Assembly: GCA_913057725.1 (NCBI GenBank)
Contig: CAJXOS010000013.1
Span: 1-64,000 of the forward strand
From: an uncultured Lewinella sp.
GTDB lineage: Bacteria > Bacteroidota > Bacteroidia > Chitinophagales > Saprospiraceae
Direction: 5' to 3'
Length of the DNA: 64,000 nucleotides
Part shown: positions 9,443 to 19,204 of the stretch, piece after piece
How the letters are laid out: each line of letters opens with the position of its first letter
Numbering within the stretch: position 1 is the first letter of the stretch
The notes under the pieces: generated by a model
What the model was told of the DNA's origin: nothing
Databases searched by the model: none
The model's input: only the letters and a program-made list of their open reading frames with translations
Made by a program: the position numbers and the translations under genes

Positions 9443-9450
9443 TATCTTTG
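9443..9450 (+). promoter_or_regulatory. Possible -7 promoter box upstream of the symporter gene
   Basis: TATCTTTG matches the Bacteroidota -7 consensus TAnnTTTG. No TTTG lies at the usual ~19-base spacing upstream, so this is only a partial match. It lies about 140 bases before the symporter start and just after the preceding terminator. Confidence 0.35.
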
Positions 9451-9591
9451 CCTTTACCCTAATTGCTATAAAGAAGGAAACATCGATTAGCTTCAGGGGA
9501 TCGTAAGATGAACATGACGCCCGAAAATAAATAAGACTATCGTGCGTTCTATTGGCTTACGCTCGCGATCGATGTACGTAGCTGTGGAAAT

Positions 9592-11181
9592 ATGATACAA
9601 ACCTTGACGCCGACGGTCATTATTAGTATCATCATCGGATATTTTCTGGTGCTGATCATAATCTCCTACTTCACCAGTAAGGACTCAGATAATAATGAGT
9701 CATTCTTCTTGGCTGGGCGGCAGTCTCCTTGGTATTTAGTGGCATTTGGTATGATTGGAGCCAGTCTCTCCGGTGTAACCTTTATTTCCGTGCCCGGTTG
9801 GGTAGGGGAGGTAGACGCGGGTACTGGGCGAACACAGGGTTTTGCCTATCTCCAAATGGTCATGGGGTACTTGTTGGGCTATGTGGTGATCGCATTGGTG
9901 TTGTTGCCTTTGTATTATCGCTTAGGCCTCACTTCTATCTACGAATTTTTAGAGCAGCGATTTGGTGTTTACTCCTACAAGATTGGCGCATTCTATTTCT
10001 TGCTGTCGCGTGTTATCGGAGCATCTTTTCGCTTGTACCTAGTAGCCATTGTGTTGCAAGAGTTTGTCATGAATTCCTTTGGGGTGCCGTTCCCCATTAC
10101 GGTGCTTACGACCATTGTACTCATTTGGGTGTATACCTTCCGCGGGGGTATCAAGACGATTGTTTATACCGATACCCTGCAAACCTTATCTATGCTGACT
10201 GCCGTTATCCTTACCATTTTGGGTATTGGTTCTGCACTTGAAACAGATGTGAGCGGGTTGGTAGATATGATCAGCAATAGCGCTTATAGCCAAGTCTTCT
10301 TCTTTGAGGGAGGCTGGAGTGATCCATATAACTTCTGGAAGCAGTTTCTTGCGGGTGCCTTAATCACCATTGTGATGACTGGCCTTGATCAGGATATGAT
10401 GCAAAAGAACTTAAGCTGCCGAAGCTTAGGAGATGCGCAGAAGAATATGTTCTCCTTCAGTATTGTGTTGTTCTTTGCTAATGTTCTCTTCCTGTCACTC
10501 GGAGCATTGTTGTACATCTACGCAATGCAGGTGGGTATTGATATTCCAGAGAGTACCGATCAGCTGTACCCATTGATTGCCTTACAGCACCTGGCTCCAT
10601 ATATTGGCATTCTCTTCATTGTTGGCCTTATCGCAGCGGCCTACTCTAGTGCCGACTCTGCCTTGACAGCACTAACCACCAGCTTCTGTGTGGATTTTCT
10701 AGGATTCAATAAACAAGAAGGGAAAGAAGTAGAACAAAAGCGAACTCGCTTCTATGTTCATATCGGGTTTTCAGTATTGCTTCTTATTGTGATTCTGATC
10801 TTCAATGCACTGAATAACGATGCTGTTATCAAGCAGCTGTTTACTGCTGCTGGTTATACCTACGGACCGTTGCTCGGTCTATTTACCTTTGGTATGTTCA
10901 CCAATCTAAAAGTTCGCGAGGTGTTGGATCTAAGCTCCTATGGCTGGGCGCAGAACTTGCCCAAACCACTCCAGCGTGTCAATTTGGTCGTACTGGTATG
11001 TTTCCTAGCACCTGTAATGGCTTACTTCATTGATACCTTCTCTGCGGATTTGCTGTACGGATTTGAGTTTGGATTCCTGATTATAGCATTAAATGGCTTC
11101 CTTACTTTCCTAGGGCTTCTCGCCATTTCTTACCACGACTATGAGGACCAGCTCGTTAAGCATGAGCCTTATCAGGAGTAG
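9592..11181 (+). CDS. Sodium:solute symporter (SSS family) transporter
   Basis: The 529-residue protein is hydrophobic throughout, with about 13 predicted transmembrane helices. It carries SSS-family hallmarks: an ESFFLAGR-like stretch after the first helix, GASLSGVTFISVPGWV near residue 60, a long RTQGFAYLQM loop, and a GLIAAAYSSADSALTALTTSFC stretch near residue 350. Members use the sodium gradient to import sugars, amino acids, nucleosides or vitamins; the substrate cannot be read from the sequence. It stands as a single gene between two intergenic gaps. Confidence 0.88.
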   Translation: MIQTLTPTVIISIIIGYFLVLIIISYFTSKDSDNNESFFLAGRQSPWYLVAFGMIGASLSGVTFISVPGWVGEVDAGTGRTQGFAYLQMVMGYLLGYVVIALVLLPLYYRLGLTSIYEFLEQRFGVYSYKIGAFYFLLSRVIGASFRLYLVAIVLQEFVMNSFGVPFPITVLTTIVLIWVYTFRGGIKTIVYTDTLQTLSMLTAVILTILGIGSALETDVSGLVDMISNSAYSQVFFFEGGWSDPYNFWKQFLAGALITIVMTGLDQDMMQKNLSCRSLGDAQKNMFSFSIVLFFANVLFLSLGALLYIYAMQVGIDIPESTDQLYPLIALQHLAPYIGILFIVGLIAAAYSSADSALTALTTSFCVDFLGFNKQEGKEVEQKRTRFYVHIGFSVLLLIVILIFNALNNDAVIKQLFTAAGYTYGPLLGLFTFGMFTNLKVREVLDLSSYGWAQNLPKPLQRVNLVVLVCFLAPVMAYFIDTFSADLLYGFEFGFLIIALNGFLTFLGLLAISYHDYEDQLVKHEPYQE

Positions 11182-11496
11182 TATTTAGTCTTTGTTATAA
11201 GATTGTTTTTGGGCTGGCTTAATACATCGGTATTGAGGGTTATGACAATTGTTAGAAACCGTAAGACCGCTCATATACTTTGATTCCAGCTCGTCAGGAT
11301 TTTGCAGAGATATTCTTACCTTGCGGCGATTTTTTACTGATGATACTACAACCAAAGACGAACGTACAGACAAATTGATCGTTTTGGTGGTATGATCACT
11401 TGAAGTGCATGGGGACTAGAGTAGCCTTACGCGAAAGTGATGTAAACGCCTTTTGGAAAACCAATCCATCTGTTTTCGTCAAACTACTAATAAGTC
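11182..11496. other. 315-base gap between symporter and fabH
   Basis: I see no convincing gene or terminator here. A 62-codon minus-strand frame (11185-11373) exists but has no family resemblance and no supporting start context. No clean TAnnTTTG box is seen before fabH; the nearest, at about 11274, has three rather than two bases between TA and TTTG. Confidence 0.4.
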
Positions 11497-12486
11497 ATGT
11501 CAAAGATTCGTGCCGCAATTACCGGTGTTCAGGGTTACGTGCCAGATTATGTTTTAACCAACGCCGAGTTGGAGACCATGGTCGACACTAATGACGAGTG
11601 GATCACCACCCGTACCGGAATCAAAGAAAGACGAATTCTCAAGGGAGAAAATCAGGGAACCTCTGTAATGGGGATCGAGGCAGTTAAGGGCCTTTTGGAG
11701 AAGACCAATACTTCACCAGAAGAGGTAGAGCTTGTTATCTGCGCAACCGTAACTGCAGATATGCCATTTCCAGATACAGCTAACCTGGTCGCAGATTCTG
11801 TAGGAATGAAGAATGCTTTCTGCTTTGATGTGAATGCAGCTTGTTCTGGCTTTTTGTATGCATTGACGGTCGGCGCTCAGTTCATTGCCAGCGGAATGCA
11901 TAAGAAGGTGATTGTGATTGGAGCTGATAAGATGTCTTCAATCATTGACTATACTGACCGTGCTACCTGTATCATTTTTGGTGACGGTGCTGGAGCTGTG
12001 ATGTTGGAGCCTGATACCAGTGGAAATGGTATCATTGATTACATACACAAGAGTGATGGAGCCGGTGCTGAGTTCTTGCACCTTAAGGCAGGTGGTTCGC
12101 GTAAGCCTGCTACTGTAGAAACAGTAATGGCACGCGAGCACTTCGCGTTTCAGAATGGCCGCCCTGTATTTAAGGCCGCGGTTTCGGGTATGAGTGATGT
12201 TGTGAAGCAGGTAATGGCGCGCAATGAACTAGCAACCGACGATATTCGTTGGCTGGTACCCCACCAAGCAAATATCCGTATCATCGAAACGGTATCTCGC
12301 ATGGCGGATTTCCCTATTGAACGGGTAATGATCAACATCCAGAAGTACGGTAACACAACTGCTGGCACACTTCCGCTCTGCCTTTGGGATTATGAAGACC
12401 AATTGCAAAAAGGAGACAATGTAATCCTTACCGCTTTTGGTGGTGGCTTTACTTGGGGTGCGTTGTACTTGAAGTGGGCGATCTAG
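11497..12486 (+). CDS. fabH: 3-oxoacyl-[acyl-carrier-protein] synthase III (KAS III)
   Basis: Condenses acetyl-CoA (or another short acyl-CoA) with malonyl-ACP to start fatty acid synthesis in the cytoplasm. The 329-residue length is typical. The full catalytic triad is visible: Cys116 in NAACSGFLYAL, His256 in VPHQANIRI and Asn286 in YGNTTAGT. The C-terminal glycine-rich GGGFTWGA loop is intact. The start at 11497 gives the normal family N-terminus (MSKIRAAITGVQGYVPD). It is a single gene here with a strong terminator 40 bases downstream, not in a plsX-fabH cluster. Confidence 0.95.
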   Translation: MSKIRAAITGVQGYVPDYVLTNAELETMVDTNDEWITTRTGIKERRILKGENQGTSVMGIEAVKGLLEKTNTSPEEVELVICATVTADMPFPDTANLVADSVGMKNAFCFDVNAACSGFLYALTVGAQFIASGMHKKVIVIGADKMSSIIDYTDRATCIIFGDGAGAVMLEPDTSGNGIIDYIHKSDGAGAEFLHLKAGGSRKPATVETVMAREHFAFQNGRPVFKAAVSGMSDVVKQVMARNELATDDIRWLVPHQANIRIIETVSRMADFPIERVMINIQKYGNTTAGTLPLCLWDYEDQLQKGDNVILTAFGGGFTWGALYLKWAI

Positions 12487-12526
12487 AACGAGATCTTAGG
12501 CCCTGAATAGGGACTCACAATAAATG

Positions 12527-12568
12527 AGCTGGAAATCTGTATCAAGCAGGTTTCCAGCTTTTCTTTTT
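12527..12568. terminator. Terminator between fabH and the convergent outer-membrane gene
   Basis: AGCTGGAAA at 12527-12535 pairs perfectly with TTTCCAGCT at 12551-12559, then TTTTCTTTTT on the plus strand. The minus strand also shows a short T-rich run after the stem, so it may act in both directions. Confidence 0.88.
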
Positions 12569-12589
12569 CAGGTGTTCTTGAATCACTTC

Positions 12590-13258
12590 TCATCGGATTT
12601 TGTAAGCTACGCCTAAATTGATTTGAGGAATAAAGTATACATCAAAGGTAGTATTGTCAACGGTGTGGATTGGTGAGGTAATTGTGGGGAATTGAGTGCT
12701 TTTTCGCTCCAAGGTAGGAGCCAAGCCAAGCAGCGCTAATTTGCAGTCGATATTCCAACGCTCGTTGATTTGATAAATGCCACGGAGCAGCAAGTTCAAA
12801 TCAACGCCCCTTCTTTGCGTTATACGCTGATTGAAGATCGTCTGATCTTGACTAATTCCTTCCTCGTCCTTTTTGCTGTAGAAAAAACCGATCCCTGCTC
12901 CTGCCCCTAGCGATACCTTTCCTGCCCGTGCCTGTTCCCAGGTAATGTCGATGTTAAAGCCTATGTCTGAGTCTGTTTTTCGAAAAGAGGCCACTTCACT
13001 TCGCTGAAAAGCAAAACGTCTGAGTTGAAAGTCAATCCAGATAGGGCGTTCTCTTGTGAGGTGTAGACTTACGGCGGGGGAGAATCGGCCAAAGGGATAC
13101 ATATTGTTTTCGTTGAGCGATTGCTGCTGGTCATTTAGAAAGAACTGACTGTAGAGCTTCAAGCTCCAACTGCGATTTGATTGGCCAAATAGGCTTGTCG
13201 TTTGGAACAGAGAACAAAAGAATAGCAGAAAGAGTATGGCGTTTATTTTTCTCATCAT
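12590..13258 (-). CDS. Hypothetical outer-membrane beta-barrel protein
   Basis: The 222-residue protein has a signal peptide (residues 1 to about 25, ending LFGQS). Alternating hydrophobic and polar residues follow, with aromatic girdles and a C-terminal strand ending GVAYKIR, as in small porin-like beta-barrels of Bacteroidota. No specific family motif is recognised. It is convergent with fabH across a shared terminator and divergent from the 1827-residue T9SS cargo gene. Function unknown; a structural or transport role in the outer membrane is a guess. Confidence 0.7.
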   Translation of the reverse strand: MMRKINAILFLLFFCSLFQTTSLFGQSNRSWSLKLYSQFFLNDQQQSLNENNMYPFGRFSPAVSLHLTRERPIWIDFQLRRFAFQRSEVASFRKTDSDIGFNIDITWEQARAGKVSLGAGAGIGFFYSKKDEEGISQDQTIFNQRITQRRGVDLNLLLRGIYQINERWNIDCKLALLGLAPTLERKSTQFPTITSPIHTVDNTTFDVYFIPQINLGVAYKIR

Positions 13259-13497
13259 ACCAATAAATATAAGGGGTTTTTTAATGCATAAGCTGCTCTG
13301 CTGGCGCTGTTTTTCGTTTTTGGCACACCTTTTGCTTTACCCTTATTGGAAGTAAAATAAAGGCAAGTTTTAATCAGTAATGAACTGACTACGAGTGTAG
13401 TATGTGCACCGTAGCAGCTGATTCCCCTTTGCCTATTAGTAAGTCATTTCTATTGATAAGAGCAGGTAGGCCCTGGCTTGCCCAAAACAAGACACAG

Positions 13498-16400
13498 ATG
13501 AAATCCAAACAGAAAAAGTGGAGTAGCCAGCCCCACTTAGAGCGGGGGGCTACTAAAAAACGGCAGAAGATGATACGACCCAAAACGCAAGAACCGAACC
13601 TGGAGGTGGTGCATAAAAAACCACTTGTGACAGGTATGACCGCTCCGTGGTCTGGGATCCAACGCATGTTGACGATCCCTTGCTTACTTTTATTGCTTAC
13701 GAGCCAGGCTTGGGCACAGGATATCTTCCTGGGCGATGATATAGCCACGGGCGCGCAATGCCATTGCCTCAACAACTCGACCACTCTGACCGATGGCCAG
13801 TTTCTGGACACGATCACAGTGGATAGCGGTGTTCCGGGTGAAACCTGGACCGTAGAAAATACGAGCACTGGGGCCTACAGCACTTCGAGCCCTGCACCAC
13901 CGGCAGCGCCGGTTTCGGTGAATGGCGCGACCCTGACCGAAGTGTCAGCGGGTGTTTATCAAATTATTATTCGACATGTGGATGCTGAGGGATTCACGGT
14001 AGATGTATCCAATGGCACGGATGATCTGTCTATTAGTAACCTCTGTTATTATCCCGATGTTAGTTTCCTCGGGCTTCCTGACACAGTGTGTTTGACCAGT
14101 AATCCAGTGATGCTATTAGCGGACAACGGCGGCGTTGCCGGTATCGGTAGTTTTACTATTGATGGGCAACCCGCAACGGTCTTTAGTGCTCAGGTACTAG
14201 GGGAGGGGACGTACGAGGTGGCTTATACGTTTGATGCCTTTTCAGGTACGCCAAATAACGCGAATGATCCCGGTTGTATAACTACGATTACGAAAGATGT
14301 AATTGTACCAGAGCAGCCCAATACGGCGGTTATTGCACTGGTGAATGTCACCTTAGGGATGGACTGTGAGGCAGTGATTACCCCTGATATGGTGATGTCG
14401 GGTGATTATCCCTGTTTAGATGACTTTATAATTACCGTATTTGATCAAAACGGTCAGCCCATAGGGAACACTGTAAACGGGACCCATGCCGGACAACGCC
14501 TCAATGTAATGGTGATGTCGGAGGCAGGGCAGTTTATTGGTGATGGTCAGATTGAGATATCAGATGTTGATGCACCTACCATCATTTGCCCTCCGGGGAA
14601 TAATATGCCTTCTATTACGAATGAGGTGCAGCTACTGAATGGTAGCGTTCCTGTGACTTCTCCGCTGTTTATTCCAAACAACTTTGCGTGTTATACCGAT
14701 GCGGTAGCGCCGATGAGTGGACAGCACTATTACACGCTACAGGAGATTACGGTAACAGAAACCGACGTCTATACCATCGAATTAAATATGGATCTGGCAA
14801 ATGGCGGGATCTTTGGAATATACCAGGGTAGTTTTGATCCTTTCCAGGGAATTTGCCAAGGTCTTGTCGGGGTGTCAGAGCCACTCCCTCCAGGAGAGGG
14901 TTATTATACAATGCCTGCTAATGATGTCACGCGCTTGCATGTGATGCTGATGCCAGGCATGCCTTATACGCTACTCACTACGGCCTTTGATGGTAATCAG
15001 GTAGCCAACTATCAGTATGCCTTCTACAGCGAAGGTACTGGCCGCATCAACGGTTTAATTGGTGTAACAGCGGATATTCAACTGCCACTATACTGTAGTA
15101 GTATTCCGGATTTGATTAACAATCCAGCTAGTGTTGATATTCTTGGTGCACCTATTGTGGATGATGCTTGTATGCTTAATCCACCGGTGACCTTCACTGA
15201 TCAGTTTATCAATGGTGGTAATTGTGGTACGTCTACCATTACCAGAACATTTACAGTAACTGATCAATCTGGAAACAGTGCTACCTGTACCCAGGTGACG
15301 GAATTTCCACCTATCACTATGGAGGAAGTGAACCTTCCACCGAGGACGGTTAATATTAATTGTGATGCCACTTTCGATACCAACGACCAAGGCAATCCAT
15401 TGCCTGATCTGACCGGTTACCCCTTCGTGATAACGGCGGGAGGTACTTTCAATATCGATCCGGTGTATTGCAATATGCTAGCGAGCTATCAGGATCTTCC
15501 AAGAATCATGGTTTGTACCGGAACGGAACAGTTCGTACGCCGGTGGACAATCTTTGACGACTGTGGAGTTACAGAATTGATGCAGTTTGATCAGCTTATT
15601 ATTATTGGTGACCGCACTGGTCCGATGGTATCTTGCCCAGCACCGGATACGGATATGAATGGCATGCCAGATACGCTAGTTTATGCTACGCAAGGTGCTA
15701 TTTGTACGGCAGTACTTGACGTGCCATTGCCAATCGTTACGGATGATTGTAGTGGATGGACGGTTACTACCGAGGTGATTACCGTGCTACAAGTACCCAT
15801 CTTCAATCCGTTTAACCAGATCATTGGCTATACAACGGAAGAGAACGTACATGCGATTATTCCGCCGAATGGCAGTCGTATCGTAGCGAACGTTCCTGTT
15901 GGCGCGCACTACTTCCGATACATTGCACAAGACGATTGTGGAAACTCAGGTATAGCTGAATGCCCATTCAAAGTCCAAGACTTTGCCTTGCCAACTGCTG
16001 CCTGTGATGACCTGATTCATGTCACCTTAGGTGGTGATGGAGTGGGTACGCTTGCTGCTCAATTTGTAGATGAGGGCAGCTCAGATAACTGCGGGCCAGT
16101 AACCCTCGAAGTAAGGCGAGAAATTGATTTTGACCCTGCCGACTGTAGTGATGTTCAACCTGGTTTTACCCCTTGGGATACCAATGTGGACTTCTACTGC
16201 TGTGAGGTTGGAGATACAATAACGGTTGAGCTCCTAGTCACCGATGTAGTGGGGAACTTCAATACCTGTTCTTCTAGCGTGGTGATTATGGACAATACAG
16301 CTCCAATTTGTATTCCTCCACAACCAGTCATCATCAGTTGTGCTGACTTGCCAGATGGAGCAGATCTGGAAAATACCGACGTATTAGATGGCCTCTTCGG

Positions 16401-18981
16401 TGCTGCACAAGCAATTGATGCCTGTGATGGAGTTGTGCTCTCAGAACTCATCCCACAAGTAGATATGCAGAACTGTGGTCTAGGAAGTATCCTACGGCGT
16501 TTTCTGGTGACAGATGCTGCCGGAAATACCAATAGCTGTCAACAATTCATTGATATCACTACGAGCAGCAACTACCAAATCAAGTTCCCTAAGGACGTTA
16601 TTGGCGACTGTATAGAACCTGGTGCAGATACATTAGTGATCAATAATCTAGGTTGTGACGACTTTGCCGTCAATATCACTGAACAGCGCTTTGATGTAGT
16701 ACAAGGAGCATGCTTCAAGATCATGCGCACCTATAATGTCATTAATTGGTGTGAATATGATGGATTCTCTGCTCCAGTAGAAGTGCCACGAAACGCCGGT
16801 TGCTTTGATGAAGGTGGTACCCAAGATGTATGGGTGATCCGCGAGACGGACGGAGATACTTTCCTCGATTCCGATAGCGATCCGACGAACGGAATTCCAT
16901 TCGCAGGGACTCGAGGCACTAGCTGTGACGGTTTCAGTAACCCTGCGGGGTATTGGACAACGATCGACGGTAATGGTGCATGGACCTATTTGCAAGTCAT
17001 TAAGGTGATCGATACCGCTCCACCTGTGATTTCAATGAGTGATCCAGGACCAGTATGTACGACTCCTGGTAGCTGTGAAGGAACAGTGACGGTTGATTTT
17101 AGCCTAACGGATGGCTGTGCTGCAGCGCCTCCAACGCTTACTGTACTGCTAGATGAAGGTAATACGGGCAACTTTGTCCAGGGCGGAACAACATTAACGG
17201 GTTCTTTCCCTAATTACCAGATAACGGCAACGTTGCCAATCGGAAGTCACAGCATACGAGTGCTAGCAGACGATGAGTGCGGCAATGATGCTGGAGAAAC
17301 GGTAGAGTTTGGCGTATTCGACTGCCAGGCGGCAGGTATCATATGCAACGATAACATGTCGGTAGTATTAATGCCACAAGATCCAGGCATTGACGCTGAC
17401 GGAGACGGTGATGTGGATCCCGGTGCAATAGCAGTAATCGCGGATATGTTTGTTAACAGCTCCGGCGAAGATTGTACAGGACCACTACGTTATACCATCC
17501 ACCGAATTGACCATATTGATAATGGTACGGATGTTCCGTTCCCGAATCGACCAGCTTTGGTGGTTACCTGTGATGAAGTAGGCTTCTTGCCAGTGCGTAT
17601 TTATCAGTGGGACTCTGCCTTTAACCCTACAGCGGTGCAACCAGATGGAACGGTTGGTGGACCTAACTATATCACGTGTGATGCATTCTTGCAGGTGCAA
17701 GATTCTGATGGTCTCTGTACCACATCTACCGCAATGGGTAATGTATCAGGCCTGATCATTACGGAAGAAGGAATTCCAGTGTCAGGTGTAGAAATTACTC
17801 CGCGAGGGGATATGATGGATGATATGATCATGACGGAAAGTGACGGTCTGTTTGAGTTCGATCTGCATACGCAGGAAGACTACCAGATCACACCGTACAG
17901 CCCAGAAGATTACCTCAATGGTGTGTCGACAATCGACATCATCTTGATCAGTAAGCACATCCTGGGTATACAGCAACTTGATTCACCGTATAAGATGGTG
18001 GCGGCTGATGTGAACCGTTCTAGTACGGTGAGCACCCTGGACTTGATCCACCTCCGTAAGGCGATCCTTGGGGTGAGCACAGGCTTCCCGGACAATACCA
18101 GCTGGCGATACATTGATGCTGCCTACAACTTCCCGAATCCGGCGAATCCTTGGCAGGAGGCATTCCCAGAGATTGTAGACATCCCAATGTTGACGCATGA
18201 TTTGTTCGGAGCCGACTTCATTGCCATGAAAGTAGGTGATGTAAACGGCAATGCTCAGGCTAACGCACATGATGGTGATGACAGTCGAGCACCGGAAGAC
18301 AACTACTACCTGCGCACCGAAGAACGTGAATTCAGATCAGGTGAAACTGTAGAGGCATTATTCACGCCTGCTGATATCGACGATGCCATTCAAGGCTTCC
18401 AGATGACCCTTCAATTCGATCCTACGAAAGTGGAAGTGAATCAGATTGAGTGGGGCTTGATTCAGCCAGAGCATGTAAATGAAAGCCAACTTGACCGCGG
18501 TCTATTGACCATCAGCTGGAACACAGATAAGGATTACGGCTTGAGTCAGAGCGAGATGACCTTCTTCGGAATACAGTTATATGCTATCGGAGATGGCCGT
18601 TTGAGCGAAAGCATTGGCATCACTTCACGCTTGATCAAAGCTGAGGCTTACGGTATGGCGGATGAAGTACGAGGCTTAGGGCTCAACTTCACGCCGGCAG
18701 AGGCCAAGGGCGATGGATTCTTCCTGGAGCAAAACCGTCCGAATCCATTTGGAGATCAGACGATCATTGGCTTCCAGATTCCAGATAGCGGGCAAGTGAC
18801 GCTCACGATCTACGATACAAACGGGAAAGTAGTGCGCCAATATCAGCAATACTACGCTGCGGGTTACAACCAGATTTTGGTAGATGCCCAAGATGTAGCA
18901 GCACGCGGACTACTGTATTACAAGCTAGAAACGGATCAGTATGCAGCCACTAAGAAGATGGTTATTCTCACTACTGATTAA
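13498..18981 (+). CDS. Giant HYR-like secreted protein with dockerin-like and cohesin-like modules and T9SS tail
   Basis: About 1827 residues from the ATG at 13498; the frame stays open to an ATG at 13402. The hydrophobic export signal (LLLLLTSQAWAQ) lies about 60-75 residues inside this start, so later ATGs at 13570, 13636 or 13666 are also possible. The body is a series of Cys-paired, HYR-like beta-sandwich repeats with DDC/DNC...CG motifs. Near the end come a carboxypeptidase-regulatory-like fold, a dockerin-type pair of helix/calcium-loop repeats (about 17920-18075), a cohesin-like beta-sandwich (about 18330-18660) and a T9SS type A tail with the NRPNPF motif. Likely a surface adhesin or scaffold. 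A terminator follows. Confidence 0.82.
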   Translation: MKSKQKKWSSQPHLERGATKKRQKMIRPKTQEPNLEVVHKKPLVTGMTAPWSGIQRMLTIPCLLLLLTSQAWAQDIFLGDDIATGAQCHCLNNSTTLTDGQFLDTITVDSGVPGETWTVENTSTGAYSTSSPAPPAAPVSVNGATLTEVSAGVYQIIIRHVDAEGFTVDVSNGTDDLSISNLCYYPDVSFLGLPDTVCLTSNPVMLLADNGGVAGIGSFTIDGQPATVFSAQVLGEGTYEVAYTFDAFSGTPNNANDPGCITTITKDVIVPEQPNTAVIALVNVTLGMDCEAVITPDMVMSGDYPCLDDFIITVFDQNGQPIGNTVNGTHAGQRLNVMVMSEAGQFIGDGQIEISDVDAPTIICPPGNNMPSITNEVQLLNGSVPVTSPLFIPNNFACYTDAVAPMSGQHYYTLQEITVTETDVYTIELNMDLANGGIFGIYQGSFDPFQGICQGLVGVSEPLPPGEGYYTMPANDVTRLHVMLMPGMPYTLLTTAFDGNQVANYQYAFYSEGTGRINGLIGVTADIQLPLYCSSIPDLINNPASVDILGAPIVDDACMLNPPVTFTDQFINGGNCGTSTITRTFTVTDQSGNSATCTQVTEFPPITMEEVNLPPRTVNINCDATFDTNDQGNPLPDLTGYPFVITAGGTFNIDPVYCNMLASYQDLPRIMVCTGTEQFVRRWTIFDDCGVTELMQFDQLIIIGDRTGPMVSCPAPDTDMNGMPDTLVYATQGAICTAVLDVPLPIVTDDCSGWTVTTEVITVLQVPIFNPFNQIIGYTTEENVHAIIPPNGSRIVANVPVGAHYFRYIAQDDCGNSGIAECPFKVQDFALPTAACDDLIHVTLGGDGVGTLAAQFVDEGSSDNCGPVTLEVRREIDFDPADCSDVQPGFTPWDTNVDFYCCEVGDTITVELLVTDVVGNFNTCSSSVVIMDNTAPICIPPQPVIISCADLPDGADLENTDVLDGLFGAAQAIDACDGVVLSELIPQVDMQNCGLGSILRRFLVTDAAGNTNSCQQFIDITTSSNYQIKFPKDVIGDCIEPGADTLVINNLGCDDFAVNITEQRFDVVQGACFKIMRTYNVINWCEYDGFSAPVEVPRNAGCFDEGGTQDVWVIRETDGDTFLDSDSDPTNGIPFAGTRGTSCDGFSNPAGYWTTIDGNGAWTYLQVIKVIDTAPPVISMSDPGPVCTTPGSCEGTVTVDFSLTDGCAAAPPTLTVLLDEGNTGNFVQGGTTLTGSFPNYQITATLPIGSHSIRVLADDECGNDAGETVEFGVFDCQAAGIICNDNMSVVLMPQDPGIDADGDGDVDPGAIAVIADMFVNSSGEDCTGPLRYTIHRIDHIDNGTDVPFPNRPALVVTCDEVGFLPVRIYQWDSAFNPTAVQPDGTVGGPNYITCDAFLQVQDSDGLCTTSTAMGNVSGLIITEEGIPVSGVEITPRGDMMDDMIMTESDGLFEFDLHTQEDYQITPYSPEDYLNGVSTIDIILISKHILGIQQLDSPYKMVAADVNRSSTVSTLDLIHLRKAILGVSTGFPDNTSWRYIDAAYNFPNPANPWQEAFPEIVDIPMLTHDLFGADFIAMKVGDVNGNAQANAHDGDDSRAPEDNYYLRTEEREFRSGETVEALFTPADIDDAIQGFQMTLQFDPTKVEVNQIEWGLIQPEHVNESQLDRGLLTISWNTDKDYGLSQSEMTFFGIQLYAIGDGRLSESIGITSRLIKAEAYGMADEVRGLGLNFTPAEAKGDGFFLEQNRPNPFGDQTIIGFQIPDSGQVTLTIYDTNGKVVRQYQQYYAAGYNQILVDAQDVAARGLLYYKLETDQYAATKKMVILTTD

Positions 18982-19057
18982 CGCAAGATATTTTCATCTG
19001 TACGTCTTAAGTACAATTTATGCGGGTAAGCCGATGTGGAATGGGTCTTAACCGCCG

Positions 19058-19086
19058 GCCAGCCTCCTAAGGGGGGCTGGCTTTTT
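19058..19086 (+). terminator. Terminator after the HYR/dockerin cargo gene
   Basis: GCCAGCCTCC at 19058-19067 pairs with GGGGGCTGGC at 19072-19081 (one G-T pair, TAAG loop), followed by TTTTT. Confidence 0.88.
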
Positions 19087-19171
19087 GCTTTGGAGGCCCT
19101 GACTTTTTTGGTACAATAGCGTCTAATAAATGGAATTAGAACCGAAGGGTGATTAATCCTGTTTTAATGCC

Positions 19172-19179
19172 TAACTTTG
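19172..19179 (+). promoter_or_regulatory. -7 promoter box for the amidophosphoribosyltransferase-like gene
   Basis: TAACTTTG matches TAnnTTTG exactly and lies 26 bases before the ATG, predicting a very short leader. No good TTTG element is seen upstream at the usual spacing. Confidence 0.45.
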
Positions 19180-19204
19180 CACCAAATTTCGGATACCTCT
19201 CCAC

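Noticed and set aside
11185-11373. 62-codon minus-strand frame between the symporter and fabH
   Set aside because: No signal, domain or family resemblance, no start context, and it lies in a simple intergenic gap between plus-strand genes.
13389-13868. 159-codon minus-strand frame over the start of the HYR/dockerin gene
   Set aside because: Antisense shadow of a long gene with strong codon bias; no protein-family features.
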